DNA of 64,000 nt. It comes from Mycobacterium yunnanensis (GTDB taxonomy: Bacteria > Actinomycetota > Actinomycetes > Mycobacteriales > Mycobacteriaceae). The stretch lies in the NCBI RefSeq assembly GCF_025823185.1, contig NZ_JACKVK010000008.1, forward strand, positions 373,565-437,564, read 5' to 3'. Of the stretch, positions 1 through 7,920 are shown one piece after another. Each line of letters opens with the position of its first letter. Within the stretch, counting starts at the first letter, position 1. Made by a program: the position numbers and the translations under genes. Under the pieces are notes generated by a model. That model worked only from the letters and a program-made list of their open reading frames with translations. It did no database searches and was not told the DNA's origin.

Positions 1-178
1 GTCGATCTACGATCCCGCGATGCGCACCATGATCGCCTTCGGCGGCAGGTACCCGACGACGGTCATCCCGTCGACGGTCGTGCTGGACCGCCAGCATCGG
101 GTGGCGGCGGTGTTCCTGCGCGAACTGCTCGCCGAGGACCTGATGCCGGTCGTGCAGAAGCTGGCCGCCGAGAAGTGA
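1..178 (+). CDS. Thioredoxin-like (TlpA/ResA-type) protein, 3' end only
   Basis: This is the last 58 codons of a gene that begins before the window. The readable C-terminus contains the cis-proline segment of a thioredoxin fold (IPSTVVLDRQHRV), typical of TlpA/ResA/CcmG proteins that reduce apocytochrome c haem-binding cysteines outside the membrane. The CXXC active site would lie upstream and cannot be seen. Its stop codon overlaps the ccdA start by four bases (GTGA), and ccdA, resB and ccsA follow, so it fits the thiol-reduction arm of System II cytochrome c maturation (Rv0526 position in M. tuberculosis). Confidence 0.85.
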   Translation, partial: SIYDPAMRTMIAFGGRYPTTVIPSTVVLDRQHRVAAVFLRELLAEDLMPVVQKLAAEK

Positions 179-981
179 CGGCAGACGTGACGGTCCTCGC
201 GGCGGGTCTCGACCAGGTCGGCACGCTGGTCTCGGCCGGTCCACTGGTCGTCGCCGTGCTTGTCAGCGTGCTGGCCGGATTCGTCTCGTTCGCCTCGCCG
301 TGCGTCGTGCCGTTGGTGCCGGGCTACCTGTCCTACCTCGCGGCCATCGTCGGAGTGGACGACCGTGACGCCGCTGCGGTGACGGTGAAGACGGCGCGGC
401 TGCGCGTGGTCGGTGCGGCCGCGCTGTTCGTGGCCGGGTTCACGGTGGTCTTCGTGCTCGGCACCGTGGCGGTGCTCGGGCTGACCACCACGCTGCTGAT
501 CAATCAGCTTCTGCTGCAACGCATCGGCGGCGTCGTCACCATCGTGATGGGGTTGGTGTTCGTCGGCTTCATCCCGGCTCTGCAGCGCGAGGCGCGCTTC
601 ACTCCCAAGCTGTTGTCCACGATCGGCGGGGCGCCGCTGCTCGGTGCGGTGTTCGCCCTGGGGTGGACGCCGTGTCTGGGCCCGACGCTGACCGCGGTGA
701 TCGCGGTGGCCTCGGCCACCGACGGCGCCAACGTGGCCAGGGGCGTGGTCCTCGTCGTCGCCTACTGCCTGGGATTGGGAATTCCGTTCCTGCTGTTGGC
801 CTTCGGAAGCGCCGGGGCGGTACGGGGGCTGGGCTGGCTGCGCCGGCACACCCGCACGATCCAGATCTTCGGCGGTGTCCTGTTGATCGTCGTCGGCGTC
901 GCCCTGGTGACCGGGGTGTGGGCGGACTTCATCTCCTGGGTGCGTGACGCGTTCGTCAGCGACGTGCGGTTGCCGATATGA
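175..981 (+). CDS. ccdA: Cytochrome c biogenesis thiol-disulfide transporter CcdA
   Basis: A 268-residue polytopic membrane protein that passes reducing equivalents from cytoplasmic thioredoxin to an extracytoplasmic thioredoxin-like partner. The two conserved CcdA cysteine motifs are visible: FASPCVVPLVPGYLSYL near residue 40 and GWTPCLGPTLTAV near residue 162, each beginning a hydrophobic helix; about six helices can be traced. The GTG start at 175 overlaps the preceding stop; a second in-frame GTG at 187 is possible. It overlaps resB by four bases, so the four genes are probably one transcript with coupled translation. Confidence 0.93.
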   Translation: MTADVTVLAAGLDQVGTLVSAGPLVVAVLVSVLAGFVSFASPCVVPLVPGYLSYLAAIVGVDDRDAAAVTVKTARLRVVGAAALFVAGFTVVFVLGTVAVLGLTTTLLINQLLLQRIGGVVTIVMGLVFVGFIPALQREARFTPKLLSTIGGAPLLGAVFALGWTPCLGPTLTAVIAVASATDGANVARGVVLVVAYCLGLGIPFLLLAFGSAGAVRGLGWLRRHTRTIQIFGGVLLIVVGVALVTGVWADFISWVRDAFVSDVRLPI

Positions 982-2561
982 GGGTGCTCACCCGCCTTGG
1001 CGCGTATGCGAGGAACACCTGGCGCACCTTGACCTCGATGGGCACCGCGCTGGTGCTGCTGTTCCTGCTGGCGCTGGCGGCGATCCCCGGTGCGCTGATC
1101 CCGCAGCGCAGCCTCAACGCGGGCAAGGTCGACGAGTACCTCGCCGAGCACACGCTGATCGGGCCGTGGCTGGACCGGCTGCAGGCCTTCGACGTGTTCT
1201 CCAGCTTTTGGTTCACCGCCATCTACGCACTGCTGTTCATCTCCCTGGTGGGGTGTCTGACCCCGCGGTTGGCCGAGCACGTCCGCAGCATGCGGGCCAC
1301 GCCCGTCGCCGCGCCGCGCAACCTGGCGCGGCTGCCCAAGCACCAGACCGTCGTCGCGGCGGGTGAGGTCGACTCGGTCGCCGCGGGCGTGGAGGAGCGC
1401 CTCAAGGGCTGGCGCCGGACCAGTCGCCGTGAGGGCCCGAACGGTGAGATCGTCGAGATATCCGCCGAGAAGGGTTATTTCCGCGAGTTCGGCAACATCG
1501 TCTTCCACTTCTCGCTGCTGGCGCTGCTGATCGCCATCGCGGTCGGCAAGCTGTTCGGTTACGAGGGCAACGTCATCGTGGTGGCCAACGGCGGGCCCGG
1601 GTTCTGCTCGGCGAGCCCGGCGGCCTTCGACTCCTTCCGGGCGGGCAACACCGTCGACGGCACCTCGCTGAATCCGATCTGCTTGCGCGTCAACGACTTC
1701 GACGCGAACTACCTGCCGAGCGGGCAGGCGCTGAGCTTCGCGGCCAACGTGGAGTACCAGGCGGGTGACGACCTCACCACCAACACCTGGCGGCCCTACC
1801 GGCTCGAGGTCAACCACCCGCTGCGGCTCGGCGGGGACCGGTTGTACCTGCAGGGCCACGGCTACGCCCCGACCTTCACGGTCACGTTCCCGGACGGGCG
1901 CACCCGCACCCAGACGGTGCAGTGGCGGCCCGACGATCCCATCACCCTGCTGTCGTCCGGGGTGATCCGCGTCGACCCGCCCGCAGGCACGTATCCCGAC
2001 GCGGGGGAGCGCCGCAAGAATCAGATCGCGATCCAGGGCCTGTTCGCCCCCACCGAGGAGCTCGACGGCAAGCTGCTGTCGTCGAGCTTCCCGGCGCTGC
2101 GCGATCCCGCGGTGGCGATCGACGTGTACCGCGGTGACACCGGTCTGGACACCGGGCGTCCGCAGTCCCTGTTCACCCTCGACCCTCGCCTGATCGAGCA
2201 GAAGCGGCTCACCAAACAGGTGCGGGTGAACCTCAAGGCGGGCCAGTCGACCCGGCTGAACGACGGCACCGTGGTCAGGTTCGACGGGGCGGCACCCTTC
2301 ATCAACGTGCAGGTCTCCCACGACCCGGCACAGGTCTGGGTGCTGGGGTCGGCGATGACGATGATGGCCGGGCTGTTGGTGTCGCTGGTGGTGCGCCGAC
2401 GACGCATCTGGGTTCGGGTTTCCCCGGCCTCGCCGGGTACCGTTGAGGTCGAGCTGGGCGGACTCGCCCGCACCGACAACTCCGGGTGGGGCGACGAGTT
2501 CGAGAAGTTGACGGCGCGGCTGGTGCCGGCGACGGAAGAAGGCGGGAGAGAACGCGGATGA
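978..2561 (+). CDS. resB: Cytochrome c biogenesis protein ResB
   Basis: A 527-residue ResB-family membrane protein, the partner of CcsA in the System II haem delivery and ligation complex. Hydrophobic helices lie near residues 18-45, 72-90 and 170-195, followed by a large soluble (extracytoplasmic) domain of about 250 residues and a final helix near 445-470; this is the expected ResB layout. The ATG at 978 overlaps the ccdA stop (ATGA) and its own stop overlaps the ccsA ATG. Corresponds to Rv0528. Confidence 0.93.
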   Translation: MRVLTRLGAYARNTWRTLTSMGTALVLLFLLALAAIPGALIPQRSLNAGKVDEYLAEHTLIGPWLDRLQAFDVFSSFWFTAIYALLFISLVGCLTPRLAEHVRSMRATPVAAPRNLARLPKHQTVVAAGEVDSVAAGVEERLKGWRRTSRREGPNGEIVEISAEKGYFREFGNIVFHFSLLALLIAIAVGKLFGYEGNVIVVANGGPGFCSASPAAFDSFRAGNTVDGTSLNPICLRVNDFDANYLPSGQALSFAANVEYQAGDDLTTNTWRPYRLEVNHPLRLGGDRLYLQGHGYAPTFTVTFPDGRTRTQTVQWRPDDPITLLSSGVIRVDPPAGTYPDAGERRKNQIAIQGLFAPTEELDGKLLSSSFPALRDPAVAIDVYRGDTGLDTGRPQSLFTLDPRLIEQKRLTKQVRVNLKAGQSTRLNDGTVVRFDGAAPFINVQVSHDPAQVWVLGSAMTMMAGLLVSLVVRRRRIWVRVSPASPGTVEVELGGLARTDNSGWGDEFEKLTARLVPATEEGGRERG

Positions 2562-3550
2562 ACACCCCCCACATCGACATCGGGCTGGCCCGGTACTCGG
2601 ATCTGGCGTTCACGTCCACGATCGTGGTGTTGGTCATCGCCCTCCTGCTGCTGGCCGTCGAGCTGGCCTACAGCGGCACCCGTCGGGCCGACGCCCGTGA
2701 ATTGGTGACGGCGACCTCGGCCGGGTCGGGCACGGTGTCCACCGACGTCGGCACTCCCGGCGTCGTCGTCGACGCGCCGAAGCGTCCGGCCGACGAGCGG
2801 ATCGGACGGGCCGGTCTGGCCCTGGTCTACGTCGGCACGGCCATGCTGTTGGCCTGCATCGTGCTGCGCGGCCTGGCGACCTCGCGCGTGCCGTGGGGCA
2901 ACATGTACGAGTTCATCAACCTGACCTGTTTTTGCGGGCTGGTCGCGGCGGCCTTCACGCTGCGCAAGCCGAAGTTCCGCGCGCTGTGGGCGTTCGTGCT
3001 GCTGCCGGTGCTGATCCTGCTGGCGGTGTCGGGCAAGTGGCTCTACTCCAACGCCGCGCCCGTGATGCCCGCGCTGCAGTCCTACTGGTTGCCCATCCAC
3101 GTGTCGGTGGTCAGCCTCGGATCGGGTGTGTTCCTGGTCGCCGGCGTAGCCAGCATGCTGTTCCTGGCCAAGATGTCACCGCTGGGCGAACCCGGCAGGC
3201 CAGGGCGGCTGGCCGCCGTCGTCGGGCGGCTGCCCGACGCGCAGACCCTGGACCGGATCGCCTATCGCACGACCATCTTCGGGTTCCCGATCTTCGGCTT
3301 CGGCGTGATCTTCGGTGCCATCTGGGCCGAGGAGGCATGGGGCCGGTACTGGGGCTGGGACCCCAAGGAGACCGTGGCGTTCATCGCCTGGGTGGTCTAC
3401 GCGGCGTATCTGCACGCCCGCTCCACGGCGGGGTGGCGCGATCGAAAGGCCGCCTGGATCAACGTCGTCGGCTTCGTGGCGATGGTGTTCAACCTGTTCT
3501 TCATCAACCTGGTCGTCACCGGCCTGCACTCCTACGCCGGGGTGGGCTGA
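2558..3550 (+). CDS. ccsA: Cytochrome c biogenesis protein CcsA/CcsB (haem handling)
   Basis: A 330-residue polytopic protein carrying the tryptophan-rich WWD-type haem-binding signature (EEAWGRYWGWDPKE, near residue 262) and conserved histidines around it (HVSVV, GLHSY). With ResB it exports haem and attaches it to CXXCH motifs of apocytochromes c. The ATG at 2558 is chosen because it overlaps the resB stop by four bases; an upstream in-frame start at 2486 would add 24 arginine-rich residues out of phase with resB and is rejected. Corresponds to Rv0529. Confidence 0.93.
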   Translation: MNTPHIDIGLARYSDLAFTSTIVVLVIALLLLAVELAYSGTRRADARELVTATSAGSGTVSTDVGTPGVVVDAPKRPADERIGRAGLALVYVGTAMLLACIVLRGLATSRVPWGNMYEFINLTCFCGLVAAAFTLRKPKFRALWAFVLLPVLILLAVSGKWLYSNAAPVMPALQSYWLPIHVSVVSLGSGVFLVAGVASMLFLAKMSPLGEPGRPGRLAAVVGRLPDAQTLDRIAYRTTIFGFPIFGFGVIFGAIWAEEAWGRYWGWDPKETVAFIAWVVYAAYLHARSTAGWRDRKAAWINVVGFVAMVFNLFFINLVVTGLHSYAGVG

Positions 3551-3552
3551 GA

Positions 3553-4695
3553 TTGCATCCCCGAGGCTCTCGGCGTTTCACCCCACCGCCGTCGGACTTC
3601 CGCGCGCAGCAACGGTTCAGTGATCCGTCGCAGGCCATTCCACCGGAGTGGACCGCACCGACACCGCCTCGCGGCATACCCGTGATCGAGCTGCCAGCGC
3701 CCCAGCCCGCGCCCGCCCCGCAGCCCGCGCCCAAGCCCGAACCGACTGCACCGTCGCCCTCGCCCTACCTCGACCTGTCGACCGTGGCACTGCTGGGCCA
3801 GCCCAAGCGCACGCCGACCGCGGGCTGGCGGCGCTGGGTCTACCTGTCGACCTTCACGCTGGTCAATCTCGGCGAGAGCCGCAAGGCGTTGCGGCGCAAG
3901 GAGCTCGCCGCGCAGGCCAGCCGGCCGCTCCGCGGGTGCTACCGGATCGCCATGCTGTCACTGAAGGGCGGTGTCGGCAAGACCACGATCACCGCCACGT
4001 TGGGCGCGACGTTCGCCTCCGCGCGCGGTGACCGGGTCATTGCGGTGGACGCCAACCCCGACCGTGGAACGCTGAGCCAGAAGGTGCCGCTGGAGACACC
4101 GTCGACCGTTCGGCATCTGCTGCGCGACGCCGAGGGCATCACCAGCTATAGCGACGTCCGCCACTACACCTCTCAAGGCCCAAGCCGACTGGAAGTGCTT
4201 GCCTCGGAGAGTGATCCGGCCATCTCGGAGGCGTTCAGCAGCGACGACTACGCCCGCACCCTCGAGGTGCTCGAGCGCTTCTACAGCCTGGTGCTCACCG
4301 ACTGCGGCACGGGCATGCTGCATTCGGCGATGTCGGCGGTGCTGAGCAACGCCGACGTGTTGATCATCGTCAGTTCCGGCTCGGTCGACGGTGCTCGCAG
4401 CGCATCGGCGACCCTGGACTGGCTCGACGCCCACGGCTATCAGCAGCTGGTGGTGAATTCGATCGCGGTGATCAACGCCGTGCGGCCGCAGACGGGTCGC
4501 GGCGGGTCCCGCGTCGACCAGAAGAAGGTCGTCGACCACTTCTCGCGGCGGTGCAAGGCCGTGCTGCAGGTGCCGTTCGACCCGCACCTGGAAGAGGGCG
4601 CCGAGATCAGCCTGGAGCGGTTGAAGCCGGAGACGCGCGATGCGCTGATGGAGCTGGCGTCCGTAGTGGCGAGCGGGTTTCCCACCACGGCGTGA
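3553..4695 (+). CDS. MinD/ParA-like ATPase with proline-rich N-terminus (Rv0530-like)
   Basis: From the TTG at 3553, two bases after the ccsA stop, the protein has 380 residues. Residues 30-70 are proline/alanine-rich and probably disordered. A deviant Walker A motif, LKGGVGKTT, lies at about 137-145, and a DCGTG segment in place of a Walker B DxxxG lies further on, as in SIMIBI-class MinD/ParA ATPases. No cognate ParB or MinE is nearby. Its position after ccsA is conserved in M. tuberculosis (Rv0530); the cellular role is unknown. The start is uncertain: a GTG within the proline-rich stretch (near 3679) is an alternative. Confidence 0.8.
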   Translation: MHPRGSRRFTPPPSDFRAQQRFSDPSQAIPPEWTAPTPPRGIPVIELPAPQPAPAPQPAPKPEPTAPSPSPYLDLSTVALLGQPKRTPTAGWRRWVYLSTFTLVNLGESRKALRRKELAAQASRPLRGCYRIAMLSLKGGVGKTTITATLGATFASARGDRVIAVDANPDRGTLSQKVPLETPSTVRHLLRDAEGITSYSDVRHYTSQGPSRLEVLASESDPAISEAFSSDDYARTLEVLERFYSLVLTDCGTGMLHSAMSAVLSNADVLIIVSSGSVDGARSASATLDWLDAHGYQQLVVNSIAVINAVRPQTGRGGSRVDQKKVVDHFSRRCKAVLQVPFDPHLEEGAEISLERLKPETRDALMELASVVASGFPTTA

Positions 4696-4706
4696 CGGAC
4701 TGAACC

Positions 4707-4868
4707 CTAGCGAGGGTCCTTGCCGTGGTTGAGCCGATTCAGGAATTCGGGGTCGTCGTCCGGCCCGATGGTCCTGGTTCTCGGCCGGTTGGCAGTCGCG
4801 CGCAGCAGGCGCCAGGCACCGTAGGCCAGACCCGCCAAGATGACGACGAGGAGAACGAACTGAAGCAC
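4707..4868 (-). CDS. Small single-helix membrane protein (Rv0530A-like), 53 aa
   Basis: A short reading frame opposite to its neighbours. It starts at GTG 4868, five bases downstream of a near-perfect Shine-Dalgarno sequence AAGGAGG (complement of 4874-4880), and ends at TAG 4707. The product has 53 residues: one N-terminal hydrophobic helix (about residues 2-19), then basic residues, then a hydrophilic tail ending DDDPEFLNRLNHGKDPR. M. tuberculosis has a short gene, Rv0530A, at the same position. Function unknown; the strong ribosome-binding site and synteny are the evidence that it is real. Confidence 0.75.
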   Translation of the reverse strand: MLQFVLLVVILAGLAYGAWRLLRATANRPRTRTIGPDDDPEFLNRLNHGKDPR

Positions 4869-4904
4869 AAAAACCTCCTTGACGTAAAGGATACGCGTCG
4901 TCGG

Positions 4905-4910
4905 TAGGCT
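4905..4910 (+). promoter_or_regulatory. Candidate -10 box for leaderless start at 4918
   Basis: TAGGCT ends seven bases before the GTG at 4918, so the expected transcription start falls at or next to the start codon. No Shine-Dalgarno sequence precedes the GTG. This is the usual arrangement of a mycobacterial leaderless mRNA. No clear -35 box is seen. Confidence 0.4.
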
Positions 4911-4917
4911 CGGGTTC

Positions 4918-5256
4918 GTGTCTGATGTCGATGGAAGTGACGCGACTCGCGCGGCGGTACGTCCCGGATCGCGGATGGTGCTCGACGTCCTGATCTACAC
5001 CGTCGCCCGCATCCTGCTGGTCGTCGTCCTCGTCGCGGCGATCTACTTCGGCGGCAAGGCTCTCGGCATCACCGAGTTCCCGATCGTCATACCGATGTTG
5101 TTCGCGATCGTGCTGGCCCTGCCGTTGGGGATCTGGCTGTTCGCGCCGCTGCGCAACAGGGCCACCGCGAGCATCGCCGTCTTCGACGAGCGTCGCCGCC
5201 GCGACAAGGAGCAGTTGCGGTCGCGCTTGCGCGGCGACCAGCCGCCGCAGTCGTGA
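4918..5256 (+). CDS. Two-helix membrane protein, DUF4229-type (Rv0531-like)
   Basis: A 112-residue protein with two hydrophobic helices (about residues 20-42 and 52-72) and a charged, arginine-rich cytoplasmic tail (DERRRRDKEQLRSRLRGD). Size, topology and position match Rv0531 and the DUF4229 family. It is transcribed divergently from the 53-residue gene at 4707-4868. Function unknown. Confidence 0.8.
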   Translation: MSDVDGSDATRAAVRPGSRMVLDVLIYTVARILLVVVLVAAIYFGGKALGITEFPIVIPMLFAIVLALPLGIWLFAPLRNRATASIAVFDERRRRDKEQLRSRLRGDQPPQS

Positions 5257-5263
5257 CGGAAGT

Positions 5264-6319
5264 ATGACGACGTCACCGAGGTCCGCCTTCGGAGCCGAAT
5301 TCGCCGGGGCCGCAGGATTTCTCAATTCGGCCACCTATGGTCTGCCGCCGACCTTCATGCTCGAGGGCCTCACCGACCGCATCGCGCAGTGGCAGGCGGG
5401 CACCCTGGACGTGCCAGCCTTCGACGAGTCGGTCACCCGCGCCCGCGCGGCGTATGCCGATCTGGTCGGCGTCCCCGTCGACTCGGTGGCCATGGGCGGA
5501 AGCGTCTCGGCCCTGCTGGGTCTGGTGGCGGCGGCCGTGCCCGACGGCACCCGGGTGGCCACACTGCGCGGCGAGTTCACCAGCACCACCTTTCCGTTCG
5601 CCAGTCAGGCGGCCCGCGGCGTCACCGTCACCGAGTTGGCGGGAGCGGAGTTGACCGCCCGCGCCGCGGACTACGACGTGGTGACGGTGAGCCTCGTGCA
5701 GTCGGCCACCGGCGAGGTGCTCGACGTCGACGCCCTGAAGGCCGCGGTCGCAGGCACCGACACCCTGACCGTCGTCGACCTCACCCAGGCGGTCGGCTGG
5801 AAGGCGCTCGACCTCGGCTGGGCCGACGTCACGGTCGCCGCGGTCTACAAGTGGCTGCTGGCGCCGCGGGGTACGGCGTGGATGTCGTTGAGCCCGAGGG
5901 TCGCCGCATCGACGACACCGCATCTGGCCAACTGGTACGCCGGCGAGGAGCCGTGGTCGTCGATCTACGGTCTGCCGCTGAGGTTGGCCGATGACGCCCG
6001 TCGCTTCGACACGTCACCGGCCTGGTTCGGCGTCTACGGCGCCGGGCTGACGATGCCGTGGCTGGCCTCCCTTGATCGTGCGTCGGTGGAGGCTCACTGC
6101 CTGGCCCTGGCCGGCCGGTTGCGCAGCGAGTTCGGGCTGCCACCTCACGACTCGGCGATCGTCTCGCTGCCGGTGCCGGGTGTTCCGGAGCACGCCGCGC
6201 AGGCGTTGACGCAGGCCGGGATTCGGGCCTCGGTGCGTGCCGGAGCGGTGCGCGTGGGCTTCCACCTCTACAACACCGAGGACGACCTGCAGCGTCTGCT
6301 CGACGCGCTGGCGCGGTAG
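5264..6319 (+). CDS. Class V aminotransferase (PLP-dependent)
   Basis: A 351-residue fold-type I PLP enzyme of the class V aminotransferase/cysteine desulfurase group. The Schiff-base lysine is in AVYKWLLAPRGTAWM (near residue 195), preceded by the cofactor aspartate segment VVDLTQAVGW. The start ATG at 5264 lies seven bases after the preceding stop. Substrate is not evident; EgtE-like, kynureninase-like and desulfurase-like assignments are all possible. No ergothioneine or iron-sulfur genes are adjacent, so I do not assign a pathway. Confidence 0.8.
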   Translation: MTTSPRSAFGAEFAGAAGFLNSATYGLPPTFMLEGLTDRIAQWQAGTLDVPAFDESVTRARAAYADLVGVPVDSVAMGGSVSALLGLVAAAVPDGTRVATLRGEFTSTTFPFASQAARGVTVTELAGAELTARAADYDVVTVSLVQSATGEVLDVDALKAAVAGTDTLTVVDLTQAVGWKALDLGWADVTVAAVYKWLLAPRGTAWMSLSPRVAASTTPHLANWYAGEEPWSSIYGLPLRLADDARRFDTSPAWFGVYGAGLTMPWLASLDRASVEAHCLALAGRLRSEFGLPPHDSAIVSLPVPGVPEHAAQALTQAGIRASVRAGAVRVGFHLYNTEDDLQRLLDALAR

Positions 6320-6324
6320 GCGAG

Positions 6325-7005
6325 CTATCCGTCGAGCTGCCCGGCGATGCCGCGCTCGATGCCAAGCCGCGTGGCCGGCGGCAGCACCACCAGGCCGTCG
6401 AGCTCCTTTCCCGCCAGCTCATAGGCCTGCCCGCGTTCGTTCTGCGTCGCGCCGGCGTCCGAGGCGACACTGAGCAGGCTGCGGGCGCGGGCGATTCGCT
6501 GCTGCTGTTCGGGCGAGAAGTCGCTGCGGCGCCGTCGGATGGCCTCGGTCTCGGCGGCGTCGAACGCCGTCGTGTAATCCTCGACGGCCGCGAGGTACTG
6601 GGCGGCGGCCTCGCGGTCGTCGAGCAGATCCTCGGCCCGCGCCGGACGCAGCAGGTCGGCGCGCAGCTTGGCCTTGTGGAACTCGTTGGTCAACGGCGCG
6701 CGCAGATCGGTCATCAGCGGGAAGTCCAAGAGCTTGGCGGCGTCGAGTTCGTATTCCAGCCAGCGGGCGTCGGTCTGGGCGTGGGTCTCGAGGGTGCGGG
6801 TGATCATGCGCCAGACAGCGGCGGGCCGCTCATTGGGCCCAGCGGCGGTGTTGGCCGGCGCAGGTGATGGGGCGTGCTGCGGTTCAGCGGGTGCCGGCGC
6901 CGACGACCCCTGGAACCGCTTCCAGAGGCCGAGACCGGCGAAGACCACCCCGGCGACGGGAACGAGCATCAACGCAAGCTCCGCCAACCGGAAGACGATG
7001 CCCAT
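6325..7005 (-). CDS. Membrane-anchored protein of unknown function
   Basis: A 226-residue protein with one N-terminal hydrophobic helix (about residues 5-28), a proline/alanine-rich linker (to about residue 60), and a helical, charged C-terminal region rich in alanine, arginine and glutamate. The layout suggests an extracytoplasmic or membrane-tethered helical domain. I do not recognise a family. It converges on the aminotransferase with a five-base gap and lies just downstream of menA on the same strand, so it may share the menA transcript. Confidence 0.65.
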   Translation of the reverse strand: MGIVFRLAELALMLVPVAGVVFAGLGLWKRFQGSSAPAPAEPQHAPSPAPANTAAGPNERPAAVWRMITRTLETHAQTDARWLEYELDAAKLLDFPLMTDLRAPLTNEFHKAKLRADLLRPARAEDLLDDREAAAQYLAAVEDYTTAFDAAETEAIRRRRSDFSPEQQQRIARARSLLSVASDAGATQNERGQAYELAGKELDGLVVLPPATRLGIERGIAGQLDG

Positions 7006-7020
7006 GTGGCCAGGATGCCA

Positions 7021-7920
7021 CTAGCCAAACGTCAGGGCAGCCGCGACGGCGATCGACCACACCAGCATCGTCAGACCCGTGTCGCGCAGGACCGGGATCA
7101 GGTCGCGGCCGCCGAGACCGGACCGCACGGGCTTGGCGGCGCGCACCGCCAGCGGCAAGGCCACCAGACCGGCCGCGCACCACGGGGTCGCCAGCATCAA
7201 GACGAGCGTCAGCACGAACGCCGCCGCGACGAGCACCTGGTAGAGCACGCGGGTGCGGCGATCGCCGAGGCGCACTGCGAGGGTGATCTTGCCCGACTCG
7301 CGGTCGGTGGGGATGTCGCGCAGGTTGTTGGCGACCAGCACGGCCGACGACAGGGCGCCGGTCGCCACCGCCAGCGCGGCGCCGACCCAGTCCACCCGCA
7401 GCGCCTGGGTGTACTGCGTGCCGAGCACGGCGACGAGACCGAAGAACACGAACACCGCGATCTCGCCGAGGCCGATGTAGCCGTAGGGCTTGGAGCCGCC
7501 GGTGTAGAGCCAGGCACCCGCGATGCATGCCGCGCCGACGGCGATCAGCCACGGCTGGCTGACGACGGCCAGCACGAGGCCGGCAACCGCGCCGACGCCG
7601 AGACTGATCGCCGCAGCGGTCGCGACGGCGCGCGGCGTAGCCAGGCGCGAGCCGACCAGCCGCAGCGGCCCGGCGCGCACGTCGTCGGTGCCGCGGATGC
7701 CGTCGGAGTAGTCGTTGGCGTAGTTGACCCCGACGATGAGGGCCAACGACACCACCAGCGCCAACAGGGCGCGCCACCACACGGCCTCGCCCAGCCACGC
7801 CGCCGCGCCCGTGCCCGCGATCACCGGGGCGACGGCGTTCGGCAACGTGCGGGGGCGGGCGCCCTCGACCCACTGCGCAAGAGATGCCACGGGGAGAATC
7901 GTCGCACGGGCGACCGTCAT
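7021..7920 (-). CDS. menA: 1,4-dihydroxy-2-naphthoate polyprenyltransferase MenA
   Basis: A 299-residue UbiA-superfamily membrane prenyltransferase that attaches the polyprenyl chain to 1,4-dihydroxy-2-naphthoate in menaquinone synthesis. Both aspartate-rich Mg-diphosphate motifs are present: [12 protein letters not shown] near residue 70 and [14 protein letters not shown] near residue 200; about eight helices can be traced. The ATG at 7920 overlaps the stop of the upstream Emb-like gene (ATGA), so translation is probably coupled to it. menE lies about 49 kb away. Corresponds to Rv0534c. Confidence 0.95.
   Translation of the reverse strand: MTVARATILPVASLAQWVEGARPRTLPNAVAPVIAGTGAAAWLGEAVWWRALLALVVSLALIVGVNYANDYSDGIRGTDDVRAGPLRLVGSRLATPRAVATAAAISLGVGAVAGLVLAVVSQPWLIAVGAACIAGAWLYTGGSKPYGYIGLGEIAVFVFFGLVAVLGTQYTQALRVDWVGAALAVATGALSSAVLVANNLRDIPTDRESGKITLAVRLGDRRTRVLYQVLVAAAFVLTLVLMLATPWCAAGLVALPLAVRAAKPVRSGLGGRDLIPVLRDTGLTMLVWSIAVAAALTFG

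Noticed and set aside
762..2321. Long open frame opposite resB
   Set aside because: Arginine/proline-rich product with no motif; a shadow of high-GC codon use in the strongly supported resB gene.
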